NCBI GenBank assembly: GCA_030762175.1
Contig: CM060835.1
Location: 81,277,001 to 81,341,000, forward strand
Length of the DNA: 64,000 bases
Reading direction: 5' to 3'
DNA from: Metallyticus violacea
Lineage: Eukaryota; Arthropoda; Insecta; Mantodea; Metallyticidae
The notes under the pieces were generated by a model, which did not search any database, was not told where the DNA came from, and was given only the letters and a program-made list of their open reading frames with translations. Below, in pieces: positions 35,245 to 47,599 of the stretch. Position numbers and translations under genes: made by a program. Each line of letters starts with the position of its first letter. Within the stretch, counting starts at the first letter, position 1.

Positions 35245-37433
35245 TAAAAAGTTAAAGAATATCTTTGCTTACTTAGAATGGATTTCTCCTAAGCATCATT
35301 TAACATTGTTCAAAGGCTCAAAGTAATGAGAAAGGAAATAATGATCTGTAAAGAACATTAATGAACAATTATAGCTATACAACACCCTAAATATACATAA
35401 GCCTTTTTTATGCCTTGTGTTTACAATTCATAAAGCTATTAAGATAAACAAGAATTTCATTTTTAAAACACATTATGTCTTTTTCTCAGAACTTATTCTA
35501 TGTGGGTTACCATCTTTTACACCCGAACCTTCAATTGATAACGAAATGGGAATAAATTCAAAATTTTAACATATCAGCGTACATCATTAGCCAGCGAAAA
35601 ATATGAAAAAAATTGCTAAATGTAATCTATAAAATTAAAAGGTACTTTTATAGAAAAATTAAAATAAATGCATTTAGACAATACAGAGTAATATATCATT
35701 TTGAAATGTGGAAATAAACCCTAGGGCTTAGGTCTCAAAACAAAAGACAATTAGAAAGAATGCACACCTATGCCATTTTTAATGCTAGTAAATGAAGTAA
35801 CACTAGCGAGAAAATCGGAATTGAAGAAATTAGAACACAATGAAGTGGAAGGCATTTCCTTAAGTGCTGTTCAATATAAGTCAGCAGGAAAGCGATATCA
35901 GATGTTCGAAAATAAAATGGAGCATAATGATCGGCTTCGAATAGATCTTAACCCTTCCGTTATAAAGAAAGAAATAGTTAGCATCTTGTCTGGCAAGGAC
36001 GTTTAACACAATAATAATCCTCTGTTAAATTCAAAATGCGTTTGCAGATTGTAATTCAGAATTTGAGGGCTCCAAAATGTCTGTCATTATTATAAAAGAA
36101 ATTTCTTATAGGTATGCTGAGGTCATCAAAACTCTTGTTTAGATACTTGGTCACTGCTTCAGCTGTATGCCAGTGGTGAAGTTTTATTATTACCATGGCG
36201 TCGATAAGAAAAATGCTTGCAGGAAGTACCGAGCACGTCGAAGTATGCAAACAGCTCTCCACTAAATGCTTCTTTACAATACTTTTGTGTAGCATATAAA
36301 AAGTTTTCAAGTTTGTGCATCATACGCTGTCCCGTTCAAATGTACTCTACTCGCAGCGCCAATTTGCCGCTCAGCGCTCGGTCGATGAGGCTCCGATTGC
36401 CGTTAGATTCGCGCTATCTATAACCGGTCTTTCCTCTTCCTCATATTAAAGAACTTTCGTCCGTCCAATAAATAATTCGGTTACTCTTTAGCTTCTTTTA
36501 TTATTTATTCTTGTTCTATAGTTAACACCGTGTATGTCGCCTATTGTTAAATACTTTAGCTCTGTATTAAGGTGGTCTGTACGTGTTAAAGGCCTGTATT
36601 GATTGTCGAAGCTCTTGCTTTAATAATAATTTTTTTAACATTAATTTACAATAACGTCAACATAACTACTGAACCAGAAAAATAATTGAGCTTAAACTAT
36701 TTTATCTCCTAAACTATGAGTTTATTAGCTGTAAGGATGATACTCCTGAAAGGGGAGAGTCTATACTGCAATTATTGCTATGGTTTATAATGAAGTGTTA
36801 AAAAGCATGCAGTTTTAGAACAACATTCCTCTCGATACAAAAACTAAACTATGGTCGGTATTGCCAAGAATTTCACCTTGATTGAAACTCATTGTTTGCT
36901 CGTTTGTTTGTTTTTCAGTGCTTAACCTTGAGCAGAATGTGTTGTATTTTACTTGCATCCAAGTACTTTCAACCTTACTGCCCTAACATAACCCATGATT
37001 ATGTTGCGGCCTTCGTTTAAATAGCTTTGATCTATTTTGAATCAGTTTCAGAAAACATTATACCATCAAATGAAAACTCTCAAAAGTACAGGGTAAGATT
37101 ACAATATTTTTTGATCTGGCTTTTTTCTCAAGGAGTGTGCCAAGTAGTTTTAGGTGCCAACGAACTCCTTGCTTCCTATATAGAGACCTGTAACGCTGAA
37201 ATATGTATGTTATCAGTACATTTAATACTTATTTAAGAGTATGCTAACAGGTATATGGCCGGTATGATATTTCAAAGGAAACGTTCTGCAGTAAATTCAA
37301 TGCTTTGCTTGAGACGCCTCGTTCTTAAATGATTTCCACTGCTCTATGACGGATAAGAATCTGTATGTCTATTGAAGGCAAGTATCTTTAATTCGTTCAC
37401 GCAGCTGTCCAGATTTTCAAATTATTAGACAAA
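35245..37433. other. Vestigial upstream intron, nothing recognised
   Basis: No supported gene. A Lys/Glu-rich 78-codon plus-strand frame (35770-36006) and a 102-codon-or-shorter set of frames near 36056-36423 lack family motifs. Confidence 0.45.
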
Positions 37434-38614
37434 ATTAGAAATGAAGAAATTAGAATGAAACTGAAGCAAGAGAACACGAAATTCAAAATTACCAAGATAA
37501 ATAAAGACAATGGCGGTTTTATATTGGCAAATATCCACGCAGTGCCATCCCTAGACCATACAGAAATCGTGATCAGAGACGACCAAGAATGAGACCAGTA
37601 CAAAGGGCCTTGAGCCCGATCCTTGATTTAGAACAATGATTAGAAGTGTTTTCATCGTGATAAATGATTTATTTCCCGCGTCATTATTTTCAAGTAGCTA
37701 TCAAATTGACATTTGGAGATCTTTTAACTTTTCTCGAATTTCGCTCGAAACGCTTCTTAAAGATGACAATGTTTTTTGGAAACACATTACTTCATAGTTG
37801 CATTTTGTTCCATGTAGTCTCTAGTAATTCTGGCTTGGTCCACAATGTGTTTTAGCTGCCAATATGTGAAAAGAATCCTTAAACAACGTAAGCAGTATAT
37901 GCTATCCTTTTCGCGTCAACAGACTATGGCTGGAGCAACTTACAGAATACAATCAAGTCCTCAGCTTTGAAGAGCAAAACATTTAAAATCTCGAAGCATA
38001 ATCTACCTAATCTAAATATTGTAAAGAGTAATTGTCACTAAGAAAACCTAATCATCGTTAAGCGGTGAACTGCAGATGAGTAAGTTTTAACTTTCTATTG
38101 CGTGTCTTTTATATAAACCAGGTTTTCCACAGGCGTCCTGCCTAGAAGTCAAAGGTGGTTGATTCTGAAACCTGAATAACAATAATTTATGAAAATGGTG
38201 AAAAGAAATTAAAAGGAGCCATCACTCTACTCTCCCGAAGTAACTAAGGCGAGAGAGCACAAAACGATCTTTTCTAGATAAAAGTTTCAGCTATGATAAC
38301 GCTGATGGCAAGATCTATTTTAAGTGGTGCTACTCAGGAAGTTTTCCAGTTATCTAGCTCAAACTTAACGTTAAAATTAACAAACAGAAAAGAAACAAAC
38401 AATTATATGTGTAATTCACAAATGCACGGGAGTCCATTTTCAGAAAGAATCAATTCAGCGTTAAAATGGGGTTAAATTTTATTTTCTTAAAGCCGATTTA
38501 CCATATCCAAGTCACAGATACATTTTTCTCTCTCGTTTCATGTTTTAACATCGTATTTTTAAATCAAGTTTATTAACGCCAAAACTTTTCTATTTTGATG
38601 TCCATTAGAATTTC
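37434..38614. repeat. Dispersed 1.17-kb repeat, copy 2
   Basis: Direct-orientation counterpart of 14894-16062, about 22.55 kb away. Small differences only, including GTCCTCAGC added near 37957. Its left edge carries a short local duplication of AAATTAGAA-TGAA. No shared terminal repeats are recognised. Confidence 0.9.
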
Positions 38615-38710
38615 ATATCTTAAATCAGAATGTTAAAATTTTGACTATTCTTAACATAGCCACTTAATAAAATTATTTTTCTATATACTGAAAAATAGAA
38701 ACATTTAACC

Positions 38711-38741
<31 letters not shown>

Positions 38742-39904
38742 TTACTGTTAAACATAATTCTATCGTTTATCGTTTCGGAGCTAAAGTAAACTTTCTGAAG
38801 GGGCGGCCGTAGCATACTCTCAGCACTTTTATTTTTATTATATCTTAAGCCTGTTCTTTTAAATGAGTTAAGTGTATAATTTGGATAACTTGAACTTCTA
38901 TCTTAAAGAGAGAGCATAAATGCTATTGAAAATTGCAGAAAGCTGCTCGGAGCATTAAAGAGGAAAAATGTAAACACATATACTTGGTACGGCATATCGT
39001 GAAAGGTGTTTTGGCGAGCTTATTATTTTGCATGCTCCTTGTATAGTTCTTAAATAAATATATGCAAACGCATTTTCTTTCATTTTATCCTTATTCATTT
39101 CTTTCTTATATTCTGTTGCAGGAAATTAGTAACTACTACAAAACCTCTCACTTCAATACTAATAACCCAACAAATTTCCACAAATTTAGATTCATTTATT
39201 TGATACTTAATTTGTTACAATCTTGAAGCAGTTTTACAAAGTTTGTAATTGTAATTTTATCAATCCATACCTCTTAATATTATTGAACTGGTTTTTAATA
39301 TAATTAATTACTTAAGAATAAAATGTTTGTTTTACAGGAATTGTTTACTCTGCTAGCTTTTCAAGAAGTGCAGTTTTCTATTAGAATTAGTGCTAGCGAA
39401 TTTGAAAGTAATTTACCACCTTTCACACAACACAGCTTGTATTGCAAAGAAGATACAGAAATGTTGTTTAGCTTAGATATATTGCTAAACACGAAGATTA
39501 CGTCGTATTACCGCAAGAGTCTTGTTTTTTTCAAAAGGCACCAGATATAACTTCGCCCGCATGTTTAAGATGCTACAGTTAGATCAAAATGCCATCAACC
39601 CCGCATGATACTTTATTTCTTAACTTCTACATTGTAAAAGAAATGAAACATCAATATTTGATTAATTATATCAATCAATCATACACCTATTATTATCTAG
39701 AAGTGTTTCTTATGAACAGAAATGTTTATCTTATTCGCACTTGTGCCCTAGTGTATAATTTGGATCATTTAAGCATTTCTCCTTTTGCTGCAATATCATA
39801 GTCTCTATCGCAAAGATTTCAAACGGTTATAGCACAAAATCCAAAACAAACAGTGGTTGTGTTTTATTGCCTATCAGCTTCACGGTCCAATATTTGCTTT
39901 TTTA
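38615..39904. other. Intronic DNA, nothing recognised
   Basis: An AT repeat lies at about 38711-38742. Otherwise no gene or mobile element. Confidence 0.45.
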
Positions 39905-40520
39905 TCAGGTGGGGTGGCTCAGTTGGTAAAGTTTGAGACTAGCATTCAGAAAACCTCGGGTTCAAATCTCTTAGAGCTGGTCAGCCTCATCTCGAGTCTT
40001 TTCGTAGTTTCTCCTGGTCGTTTAGGCGATGAATATTTCCTTTTCCGCTCTCCCATTTTATATCATTTCATTCGTTGGTTCTCTTACAGGGTTGATCAGT
40101 TGTTTATTTGATTTATTTATAGACGCTCTTTAACATCTCAGGTCATCAGCGTCCCCTTCTATTCAGGGCGTGAAACGGCTGACAAATTTTGCTCAGAAGC
40201 CTCTTTTTTCAGGCTTTAGGTTCTTTATCGTGCCGAAAATGAACGACAGGGACCCACGACTTTACTTCCCTTCCGAAGGAAGCCATACTTAGGATTTTTA
40301 CGCCCGAAAAATCCATCGATCCTGGCCGGGCTCGAACCCGTGATCTTCGATTTAGAAGGCAAGTATGGTTACCACTACACCACCAGGACCGACTGTTACA
40401 GGGTCAAAAGTGCCAGGGCATGATGGGCTGGTGCGGTGTGACGGTGGCTTGCTCTTTGGAAAGGTTTCTGTCTCGTCGCGGTGAGAAAGCCAACCTTCTA
40501 AGGGGCTCGAACTCTTTGGG
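39905..40520 (+). mobile_element. SINE family C, split by a SINE B
   Basis: The head reads GGGGTGGCTCAGTTGGTAAA (box A) and CTCGGGTTCAAATCTC (box B), about 40 bp apart. The body contains CTCCTGGTCGTTTAGGCGAT. After the SINE B insertion (40093-40395) it continues with GCGGTGTGACGGTGGCTTGC, as in the copy at 6812. The two halves are 39905-40092 and 40396-40520. Confidence 0.85.
40093..40395 (-). mobile_element. SINE family B, inserted in SINE C
   Basis: Full antisense copy. The tail (ACATCTCAGGTCATCAGCGT) is at the left, and the reverse complement of the tRNA-like head (GGTCCTGGTGGTGTAGTGGT) at the right. Both sides carry TTACAGGGT (40084-40092 and 40396-40404), the target-site duplication of a retroposition into SINE C. 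Confidence 0.93.
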
Positions 40521-41700
40521 GGGAAGCTTCACCGGCGTTGGAGTTTTCTATACGAAAACAATGTCAGGGTCTCCTGTACATCCATGAATCCTATCTGCGC
40601 GGTGTCTTCCTTCTTTCCGGAGGTGCCCCGAGGCTGAAGAAGCGGAATATCCTCCACCGACTCTAACAATCCTATAAAATCCTTGTTTCTTAAGGACAGT
40701 CTTTTTGTACTATTTTCGTTTTCTTCACAGGGTGATGGCAAACTTTAATTTGTGCTAATACGAGCTGGTCACCTTAGAACTTGAAGGGAATGTTATTTCC
40801 ATGGTGGCGGAACTATATAGTTAATTTTGAATTTCAAACGTCCATCGTTTATGCTGATTGGTTGATTATATGCTTGAGAGGAGAAAATTCATTCGCTGTT
40901 TATTTAATTCCACGTGTCATCAGTACCCACTGTCTGTGATACAATAGTAAACACTTTAAACTTATTAACGTAGTTGCAGAGAAATGCCACTAGCATATCA
41001 TGTACACCCTTTGACAAAAAATAGTCATCTCTTGAACGCAATGTTCTTGAAAGTCCTACTCGTTACAGCGCACATTTCACAAGGTAACCAACAAGCCACT
41101 GCTGTTATATGTCATGCACTAAAGATGCTGACTAGTATGTGTGTTCTGTTAGCTCTGTGGCAGAGTGTGCAGTGATATCGCGGCCAGGAGCGCAGGTTCG
41201 CCTTCGGCTTGAAGCGCATTATGACAAATTAGTTTGGTAATATTGTTTCCCATAACCAGCAAGCTTTAATGATAATATGTTAACGTCATATATATATATA
41301 TATATATATATATAAACATATAATAGCGAATATTATTTTTATTCCCTTCAGTGTTTGTTGTATCTAAATGCAATAAGCTGCACATGCAAGAAGAATAAAA
41401 GAAGCTTATGCACACAAATTCAAGAAGCCTGGGATGTTGTAGTCTCTCGTCCACGCTACTGTAGAAATCTGACATCATCTATGCCCCGAAGATTGAGGGC
41501 AGCTATACATACTGGGGGTTTGTACGCAACTAATTTGTGTTATTTCTCTGTGTTTTCACTTTAGAAATTATTTTTTCCGCTAATGTATTTATTTGTAAAG
41601 AATACTTTAGTTTGTGATTATGTTTTTGCGTGTGCATAGGTGATGTCATAAAACTCAAATAATACGTTAAAATATTAAATGACACTAAAGCAACATAAAA
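40521..41700. other. Intronic DNA with an (AT)n microsatellite
   Basis: An AT repeat lies at about 41287-41315. No supported gene. Confidence 0.5.
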
Positions 41701-41795
41701 AAAAAAAAAAACGAATGATGGGTGAGATATGAACCCAGGTGATTACGCAGAAGGGTGTTGCCTTCTAAACCGCTCGGCCATCGCTAATCTACCCT
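41701..41795 (-). mobile_element. tRNA-like sequence (Ser/Leu type), pseudo-tRNA or SINE head
   Basis: On the minus strand GCGATGGCCGAGCGGTTTAG is a good box A. It is followed by AAGGCAACACCCTTCTGCGT and CCTGGGTTCATATCTC as an imperfect box B, then a T run that could end pol III transcription. The acceptor stem does not close well, so a working tRNA gene is unlikely. Confidence 0.5.
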
Positions 41796-42361
41796 AACGT
41801 TCTCTTTCTGGATGCTTATGATCTAGACCATTAAGTTTACAGGCAAAGCGTCCACTGCAGTGTGCACTCGCTGCATGCACTTTCGAGCTTCCCAAAGTTC
41901 TCCGAACGACGCTTAGAATCTGGCGATGACACTTTTTATTTATTTATTTATTTTTTCGAAGGATTTACCTCTTGAATGCTATGTAAATGATTAAGCAATA
42001 ACACGGTACGCACGCGCGCGCGCACATACACCAAAATAAAAGTTTAAAACTATAACACATTTCAGTCGCCTATAAATAAATGTAAATAAAATAGTTAAGT
42101 TTTTGTAAACAAGGGATAAAACACAGCCACAGAAAGAAATTTCTTTCTTCCGTTTGCAATTCTCTCTCCAGCAGTAACAATATTAAAAAAGAAATAAATA
42201 TAGCGAATTTCCTTAATTTAATCGGGAACTGAAATAATAGTACACATCAAAGTATAAACCAAAGTCTCTTTATACAACAAAACTATTTTACAAATTACAA
42301 GCTATGGTAGGTTTACAACAGTCTTTGGTCATCAAAGTTTGGCCTTTAAATATATTTTGCT
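41796..42361. other. Intronic DNA, nothing recognised
   Basis: No gene or major repeat. Confidence 0.45.
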
Positions 42362-42640
42362 ACGAGTGGTCGAGGTCGTTAAGGCGCGGACTCAAGAGCG
42401 AGAGGTCTGGGGTTCCAATCCCGTCAGGACCGTCCTTCCTGGCTGAAGTTTTTTCCAGGTTTTCCTCAGTCCTCATAAATGGCTACTGCCGGGGAGTACC
42501 CTAAACGTATGCCTGGAACGTTTCCTTCCTTTAAAAAATCCTTTTTTCAATTTATCATTTCATATAATGTATCATCAGTGTCCATCGTCTGTGGTGTCTC
42601 AATAGTAAAAACGGGAGTTAAACATTACTTAAAAAATTCT
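42362..42640 (+). mobile_element. SINE family A, near-complete sense copy
   Basis: tRNA-derived head: GAGTGGTCGAGGTCGTTAAG with box A, then AGGTCTGGGGTTCCAATCCC with box B. The body includes TTTTCCAGGTTTTCCTCAGT and TACTGCCGGGGAGTACCCTA. The tail includes ATGTATCATCAGTGTCCA and AGTAAAAACGGGAGTTAAAC. It is the best reference for the antisense copies at 7142, 21285, 23285 and 62461. Confidence 0.93.
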
Positions 42641-43707
42641 CAGTTTCCATCTCGTCTTTGCTTCTTTTATTCTTGCTAACCGCGTACCCGCTCTTTAAAT
42701 GTCGAGGTTGATTATTTAGGCTCAGTTTATAGGTTAACACTTTGTTAAGCTTTTGTCATTGCTTATGAAAATGAAATAGAGCCGATGAAAAGCTTCCCAA
42801 TATAACAAAATTAGGGAAAACTGAAGACTTTTTCCGACAGTATAACTAATGTTTGAGATTCGTCAAAGTATGGTGGTACATGATAGACCAGAAAAGTTTA
42901 AACCAAAAAGCCTCACACATACACGTGCGTTTGCAATCATTATATGGGGGGCATAGAATATGTTGTTGTACTAGGATTGCATTCTTATCAACAATTCTCT
43001 AATAACTTATATGTCGTCTTCATTGGAAAGCAAAGCAATTATAACAATCCAGAATCTCTTGGTATGCGGGAAGGTTATCTGCTGATGAAGTGCGTTCGGT
43101 AAATTAGCAGCGGTATGACGGTCGCCGTCCTTGGTGAAGTCAAATGTTTGGTTCGGTAGGGCGGTTGACAAAGGACGGTCATAAAAAAGGAAGGGAGCAT
43201 CATCAGAAGCTGGTGTGTTGCCATTAACCTGGACCAGAGAGTGTCATCACCTGACTACTGCAGATAACATCGGACCGCCCACAGAGTCCATCGTGGGAAC
43301 CCCGCTATGTCTCTCTCAGAAGACAAAGCGCCCTGCAATGCGCATTTACACCTCGCAGAAGAACACAAGTAGTTCAGTGGTTACAGATAGTTTTTCATTT
43401 AGCACTAGAACCGATTGTAGCCAGTTCGTCTTTTGTCATGGAGTAAACATTTCTGGAGACAGGCATTTGTTTCCAAAGTTAATGACGCTATATGAAAAGC
43501 GGAACTCCTTTTCTTTGTCTTAAGAATTATTAAAAATGGCTTTAATTTGCTAAAAGAAGAGGCTGTGAGTCCTGAACCAGTTTACTCACAGCACAACAGT
43601 ACATCAATGAGGAATAATTTTCTTCCGTGACTATTTGAATTACAAAACGACAGGTTTACAAGTGGCTAGTTGCGATTTTGTTTTCAAGTTCAAAATTTGT
43701 AGCCTTC

Positions 43708-43708
<1 letters not shown>
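42641..43708. other. Intronic DNA, nothing recognised
   Basis: A 102-codon plus-strand frame at 43215-43523 is not recognised and has no splice context. No other feature. Confidence 0.45.

Positions 43709-43762
<54 letters not shown>
43709..43762. repeat. (ATT)n microsatellite
   Basis: Perfect ATT repeat of about 18 units. The poly-Leu frame through it is an artefact. Confidence 0.97.
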
Positions 43763-43763
<1 letters not shown>

Positions 43764-43889
43764 GCACACACTTTAAATAAACATACATCTTTCTTTATCC
43801 ATTTCAGCTTACGTGTATCAGTTTTCTTACCCTATTTGTCTCTCACCTCTAAATCCCTTGTTGTTGTTATTTTTATTTGTTTATGTTAT

Positions 43890-44055
43890 TAATATGGCTT
43901 TACTGTCTATCCCTCGTCAGGAACACATTTCTACTTATTTTCATTTTGTGTATCATTTCACAGAATATGGAACTTCCTTCCTTCTGAAGTCAGAGATTGT
44001 CGGACAATAAAGCAATTTAAACTTAGATTAACTCTAGGAATCACAATAGTAATCT
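43890..44055 (+). pseudogene. Non-LTR retrotransposon ORF2, C-terminal remnant
   Basis: A single frame reads SFHRIWNFLPSEVRDCRTIK, then QFKLRLTLGI. This is the classic segment after the reverse transcriptase in Jockey/CR1-like elements. It is homologous to 8925-9060. The catalytic domain upstream is missing. An ATT microsatellite follows directly, where the 3' end of the element would be. Confidence 0.8.
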
Positions 44056-44059
44056 CACG

Positions 44060-44060
44060 C

Positions 44061-44121
<61 letters not shown>
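44060..44121. repeat. (ATT)n microsatellite
   Basis: Perfect ATT repeat of about 20 units at the 3' side of the retrotransposon remnant. Confidence 0.97.
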
Positions 44122-44124
<3 letters not shown>

Positions 44125-44449
44125 CCTCCTCCTTACTCCCCGCGTTGTACTGAGAAAAATTATTGACGAATAAGTGGAATGCGAACACGATCTTTACCAA
44201 TTTTCTAAATATATTAAAAATTTGCAATATTTACATGCGGTACGTATCTATGATTTGGCTTTTCTTTCTGATTTTCGTATAACTAAGTATATTGTACTGT
44301 GAAATGTTTGCTTATTTTTTGCCTGGTAGAGTGAAAGAGAAGCCCCCATAGCCTTAACTCTTGACAGGGTAAATAAATAAATATATCCCACTATTCCTTG
44401 TTTTATCATGTTTATGTTATTTTCTTTATTAAATTATTATTATTACTAC

Positions 44450-44484
<35 letters not shown>

Positions 44485-45818
44485 GTAAAATTAGTAAAAA
44501 AAGCCAAAATTATCAGCTATAGAACTGGATTTTTGTCGAAGGGCAGCAAGGTAATAGGATAAAATTAGAAAGTCCAGGATTATAGAAATGAGAAAATAGA
44601 AAAACGTTGTTCGTGACATGGTTCAAGAAATAACATTCGTACGGGTTGGAATATAAATAAAATGAAGACGAATAGCGTAACAAAGAAAATAGGGGGAAAG
44701 AAGGAGAAAAACCAAAGGAAAATCAGATAGATAGTGTGAGAAGAAACATGGCTAACAAGAACTGACTGAAGAAAATTTAGAATACTTATGAGGGGAAAAA
44801 TTATATCTGAAGGAAAGCTTCTTTGGTAGAAACTTCTTAAATAAAACTAGTTTTTATTTCCTATTTTAGGGAAATATCATCTGATTCCTATTTTGTGAAA
44901 AAACTAACAGTTAACAAACGTTATTCATCTTAAATAAAATTATGCTACTGGGGTGATGGCAATACCAGTAATATTCTTTATATAGTTTAGTTGCTGTTGT
45001 GACACGAGAGACTTGGTAGTAACAAGTACAAAGACAAACTAGGAATGTCATTTGTGTACACATTGTATAGAACTCTCTGAGAACTGAACGTAAAACAGTA
45101 AATCGACTTTCACTTTCAAAGCTACCAACTAAACAGTGCGCTGTCGACATATGAATTTCGATTTAAGTCTTGCAGCCAATAGAAAGACAGCTCAATCGAA
45201 AACCACACAGAAGTTGTTTCTATATGAATTCTAAATATTTTGAATAGAGATTATTGTAATTATAGTAATACTGTTTTAATTACTTATTTACTCTTTCTTA
45301 ATCTCGGCATCTGCTGATTTCTTCATATGAAACATGGATAATATTCAATTAACTTATTGCCGGATAGATGACAGAATTTGCGCAGTCCGGATTCTGTGCA
45401 AGTACCTCGTTTTCAATACTTGTTAATTGCAATTATATAAACAAAGGAAAATCGCGAAAATATCTTAGGTTGATTGAGACGGGAATCAGGTGCAAGCTGT
45501 GCAAAACTGCATGTATTATTGGTAACGATAAGTACATGAAAGTTTGGGGTAAGTTATTTAAAAAGAATTTGCAAGAAAGTACTTTAATTAATGATAATAT
45601 TATTTTGTACAAAACTCTTTTATCCCATTTTAACCTTTTTAAAGAACGACATATTTACCCAAAAATGTCTTAATTGCTTTATGGAGTTGCTAGGCTGTTT
45701 CTGTTAATATGAACGTGATTTATATCGCATGTAAGTTAATTCTTTGTTATATAAATTACCTTATTATAAATGAAAATACATATTTCAAATTGGTTGAATT
45801 CACCTAAGCTGCTGTGTT
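44122..45818. other. Intronic DNA, nothing recognised
   Basis: An ATC repeat lies at about 44450-44484. A 101-codon plus-strand frame at 45368-45673 is Lys/Ile-rich and unrecognised. No supported gene. Confidence 0.45.
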
Positions 45819-46112
45819 AGTCCTGGTGGTGTAGTGGTAACCATACTTGTCTACTAAATCCAAGATCGCGGGTTCAAACCCGGCCAGGATCGATGGATTT
45901 TTTGGGGCGTAAAAATCCTAAGTATGACTTCCTTCGGAAGGGAAGTAAAGCCATGGGTATCGTGCCGCACATTTACGGCACGATAAAGAACCTCAAGCCT
46001 GAAAGAAGAGACCTCTGAGCAAAATTTGTCGGCCGTTTCACGCCCTGAATTGAATGGGACGCTGACGACCTGAGATGCTAAGTAAATACACGTCCATAAA
46101 TAAGCCAAATCA
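45819..46112 (+). mobile_element. SINE family B, complete copy
   Basis: tRNA-like head: GTCCTGGTGGTGTAGTGGTA with box A, then GATCGCGGGTTCAAACCCGG with box B. The body carries GGGGCGTAAAAATCCTAAGT, CTTCGGAAGGGAAGTAAAGC and GAACCTCAAGCCTGAAAGAA. The tail is GACGACCTGAGATGCTAAGT. It is the reference for the copies at 2917, 25383, 40093, 60350 and 62238. Confidence 0.95.
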
Positions 46113-46429
46113 ACAAAATCAACCTAAGCTGCTGTTTGAATTATCCCAAAATATTAGGCCATATATACTGTTAGAATTAAATAAATTACAAAACATGTTT
46201 AGTAATACATCTGTTGACATGTCATCCTTAAATGAAGTATGAGAGAATTTGTTATAGTGTTTTTGTTTGTTTGTTTGTTTTATTCAATTCATGTGCAGTG
46301 TGCACCCTAAATCATTTACTATTTGATGAGATTATAATATCTTGTAACATAAAAATGTTGAAATAATATTTCATTTTCTGATTTATTTTAATTCTTTAAC
46401 TCGAAACTACGTCAATGGTAGGTATGTTG
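46113..46429. other. Intronic DNA, nothing recognised
   Basis: Only a short TTTG/TTG repeat near 46263-46280 stands out. Confidence 0.5.
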
Positions 46430-47390
46430 TTTTTAGCCAGGTTATTTGTGTTGCGTGTCGGCAAAGGGCGGCTGCCTACTGGGAGAAGCCAGCCGTCAAG
46501 ACCGTATAATGCATGTGCAGGTATCAGGTATAGTTAGTTTGAGGGAGGTTTTGTCAGGGAGTAGTTGTGCGTGTTATCGCTGTTTTCATTGTATGTACGT
46601 TGTTAGCTAATTTTTCCTATTTAGTTATGTAACTATATCAATATAGTCCTGAAGAGCGGGTTTTAGGTACAATTTATAGGTGAAAGCGGATTCTTGTAGA
46701 GAAGTGGTAAGGCGGCTCGCAAGAAAATATCCTGGCAGTCGTATTCCAGATGGAAAACCCGCTCGCCAACTTGTTAAATGTTACAAGAACAAAATCTCTC
46801 AATGACAAGAAACGTGTTTCGAACCGCCGTGTTCTTACGGAAGAAAAGCTAAATGAAATACATGAACTTCCTACATAGACGCCGGGAATGTGTTGCCGCT
46901 GAGGGGCATCACTTTTTACATCTCTTATAACATAAGGTTATCGCCAATTTTAAACACAGTAGAACTTTGTGCTTTCAGTAAAATTGTAAATACTAAAATA
47001 AGATATTGACCGCCTCCCTTTGAATACTAATGCGGAGGCCCTGCGTTTGATCACCGGTCAGATCAAGGGATTTTTCCTTACCTGAGAAGGCGAATGGCAT
47101 ATAGATTGAGCTCATTTGAGCCATCATTAATTCATTTCATTCCATGCCATTCATAACTACATACTTACACCTATAGTATTCAGACCACAATCTGCAGACG
47201 TTGCAATAAGACCAATTCAGCCAAAGCGACAATAAATAAAACATTTAACAAATACGAACTTTATTCGCAGCGATTCCTCTCCCTTTTTCCGAATACGGTG
47301 GCTGCACTTTCCCAGTATACAGCTGCGCTCAGGCGGCCCTAACTCAAATAACCTCGTTGTATTTGCATATGTTAGAATCTGCGTGATAAG
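46430..47390 (+). mobile_element. Internally deleted DNA transposon with TIRs
   Basis: The left end (46438-46492: AGGTTATTTGTGTT, then GGCTGCCTACTGGGA) is the inverted counterpart of the right end (47310-47372: TCCCAGTATACAGCTGCGC, then AACTCAAATAACCTCGTTGT). Inside, near 46690-46860, the plus strand reads VRRLARKYPGSRIPDGKPA, then RQLVK and, in another frame, a KKRVSNRRVLTEEKL-type segment. This is the paired helix-turn-helix of an IS630/Tc1-type transposase. No DDE domain remains, so it is non-autonomous. A SINE-like D insertion sits at 47020-47155. It is closely related to 27095-27560. Confidence 0.72.
47020..47155 (+). mobile_element. SINE-like family D fragment
   Basis: GGAGGCCCTGCGTTTGATCA resembles an eroded box B region. 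TTTTTCCTTACCTGAGAAGG, GAATGGCAT and GAGCTCATTTGAG follow, parallel to 8749-8830. It lies inside the transposon at 46430-47390. Confidence 0.5.
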
Positions 47391-47599
47391 GTTTGATTTT
47401 TATAATATATCCCGTGTCATCAATTTTTTTCTCCATAGAATAAAAGATATTTACTGAAAAACAGTAGACGCCAGGGAATAGATTTTGTGATATAAATCAT
47501 GTTTAGTTTATTTACCTTTTGGGTTAAATCATGTGAATATCTTTAGTACCTTTGTTGTCTATTTTCAAACTCGCAAATTTCACTCTGCCTGAAGGCAAT

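Noticed and set aside
41701..41795. Functional tRNA genes at 41.7 kb and 29.5 kb
   Set aside because: Boxes A and B are present but the acceptor stems do not pair well, and one copy is embedded in a repeat element.
43958..44227. Poly-Asn and poly-Leu ORFs over ATT tracts (also at 21806, 43635, 53260)
   Set aside because: Homopolymeric translation of microsatellites; no flanking domain.
45854..46108. 84-codon minus-strand ORF containing GFTSLPKEVILRIFTP
   Set aside because: It is the antisense of SINE family B and recurs with every copy.
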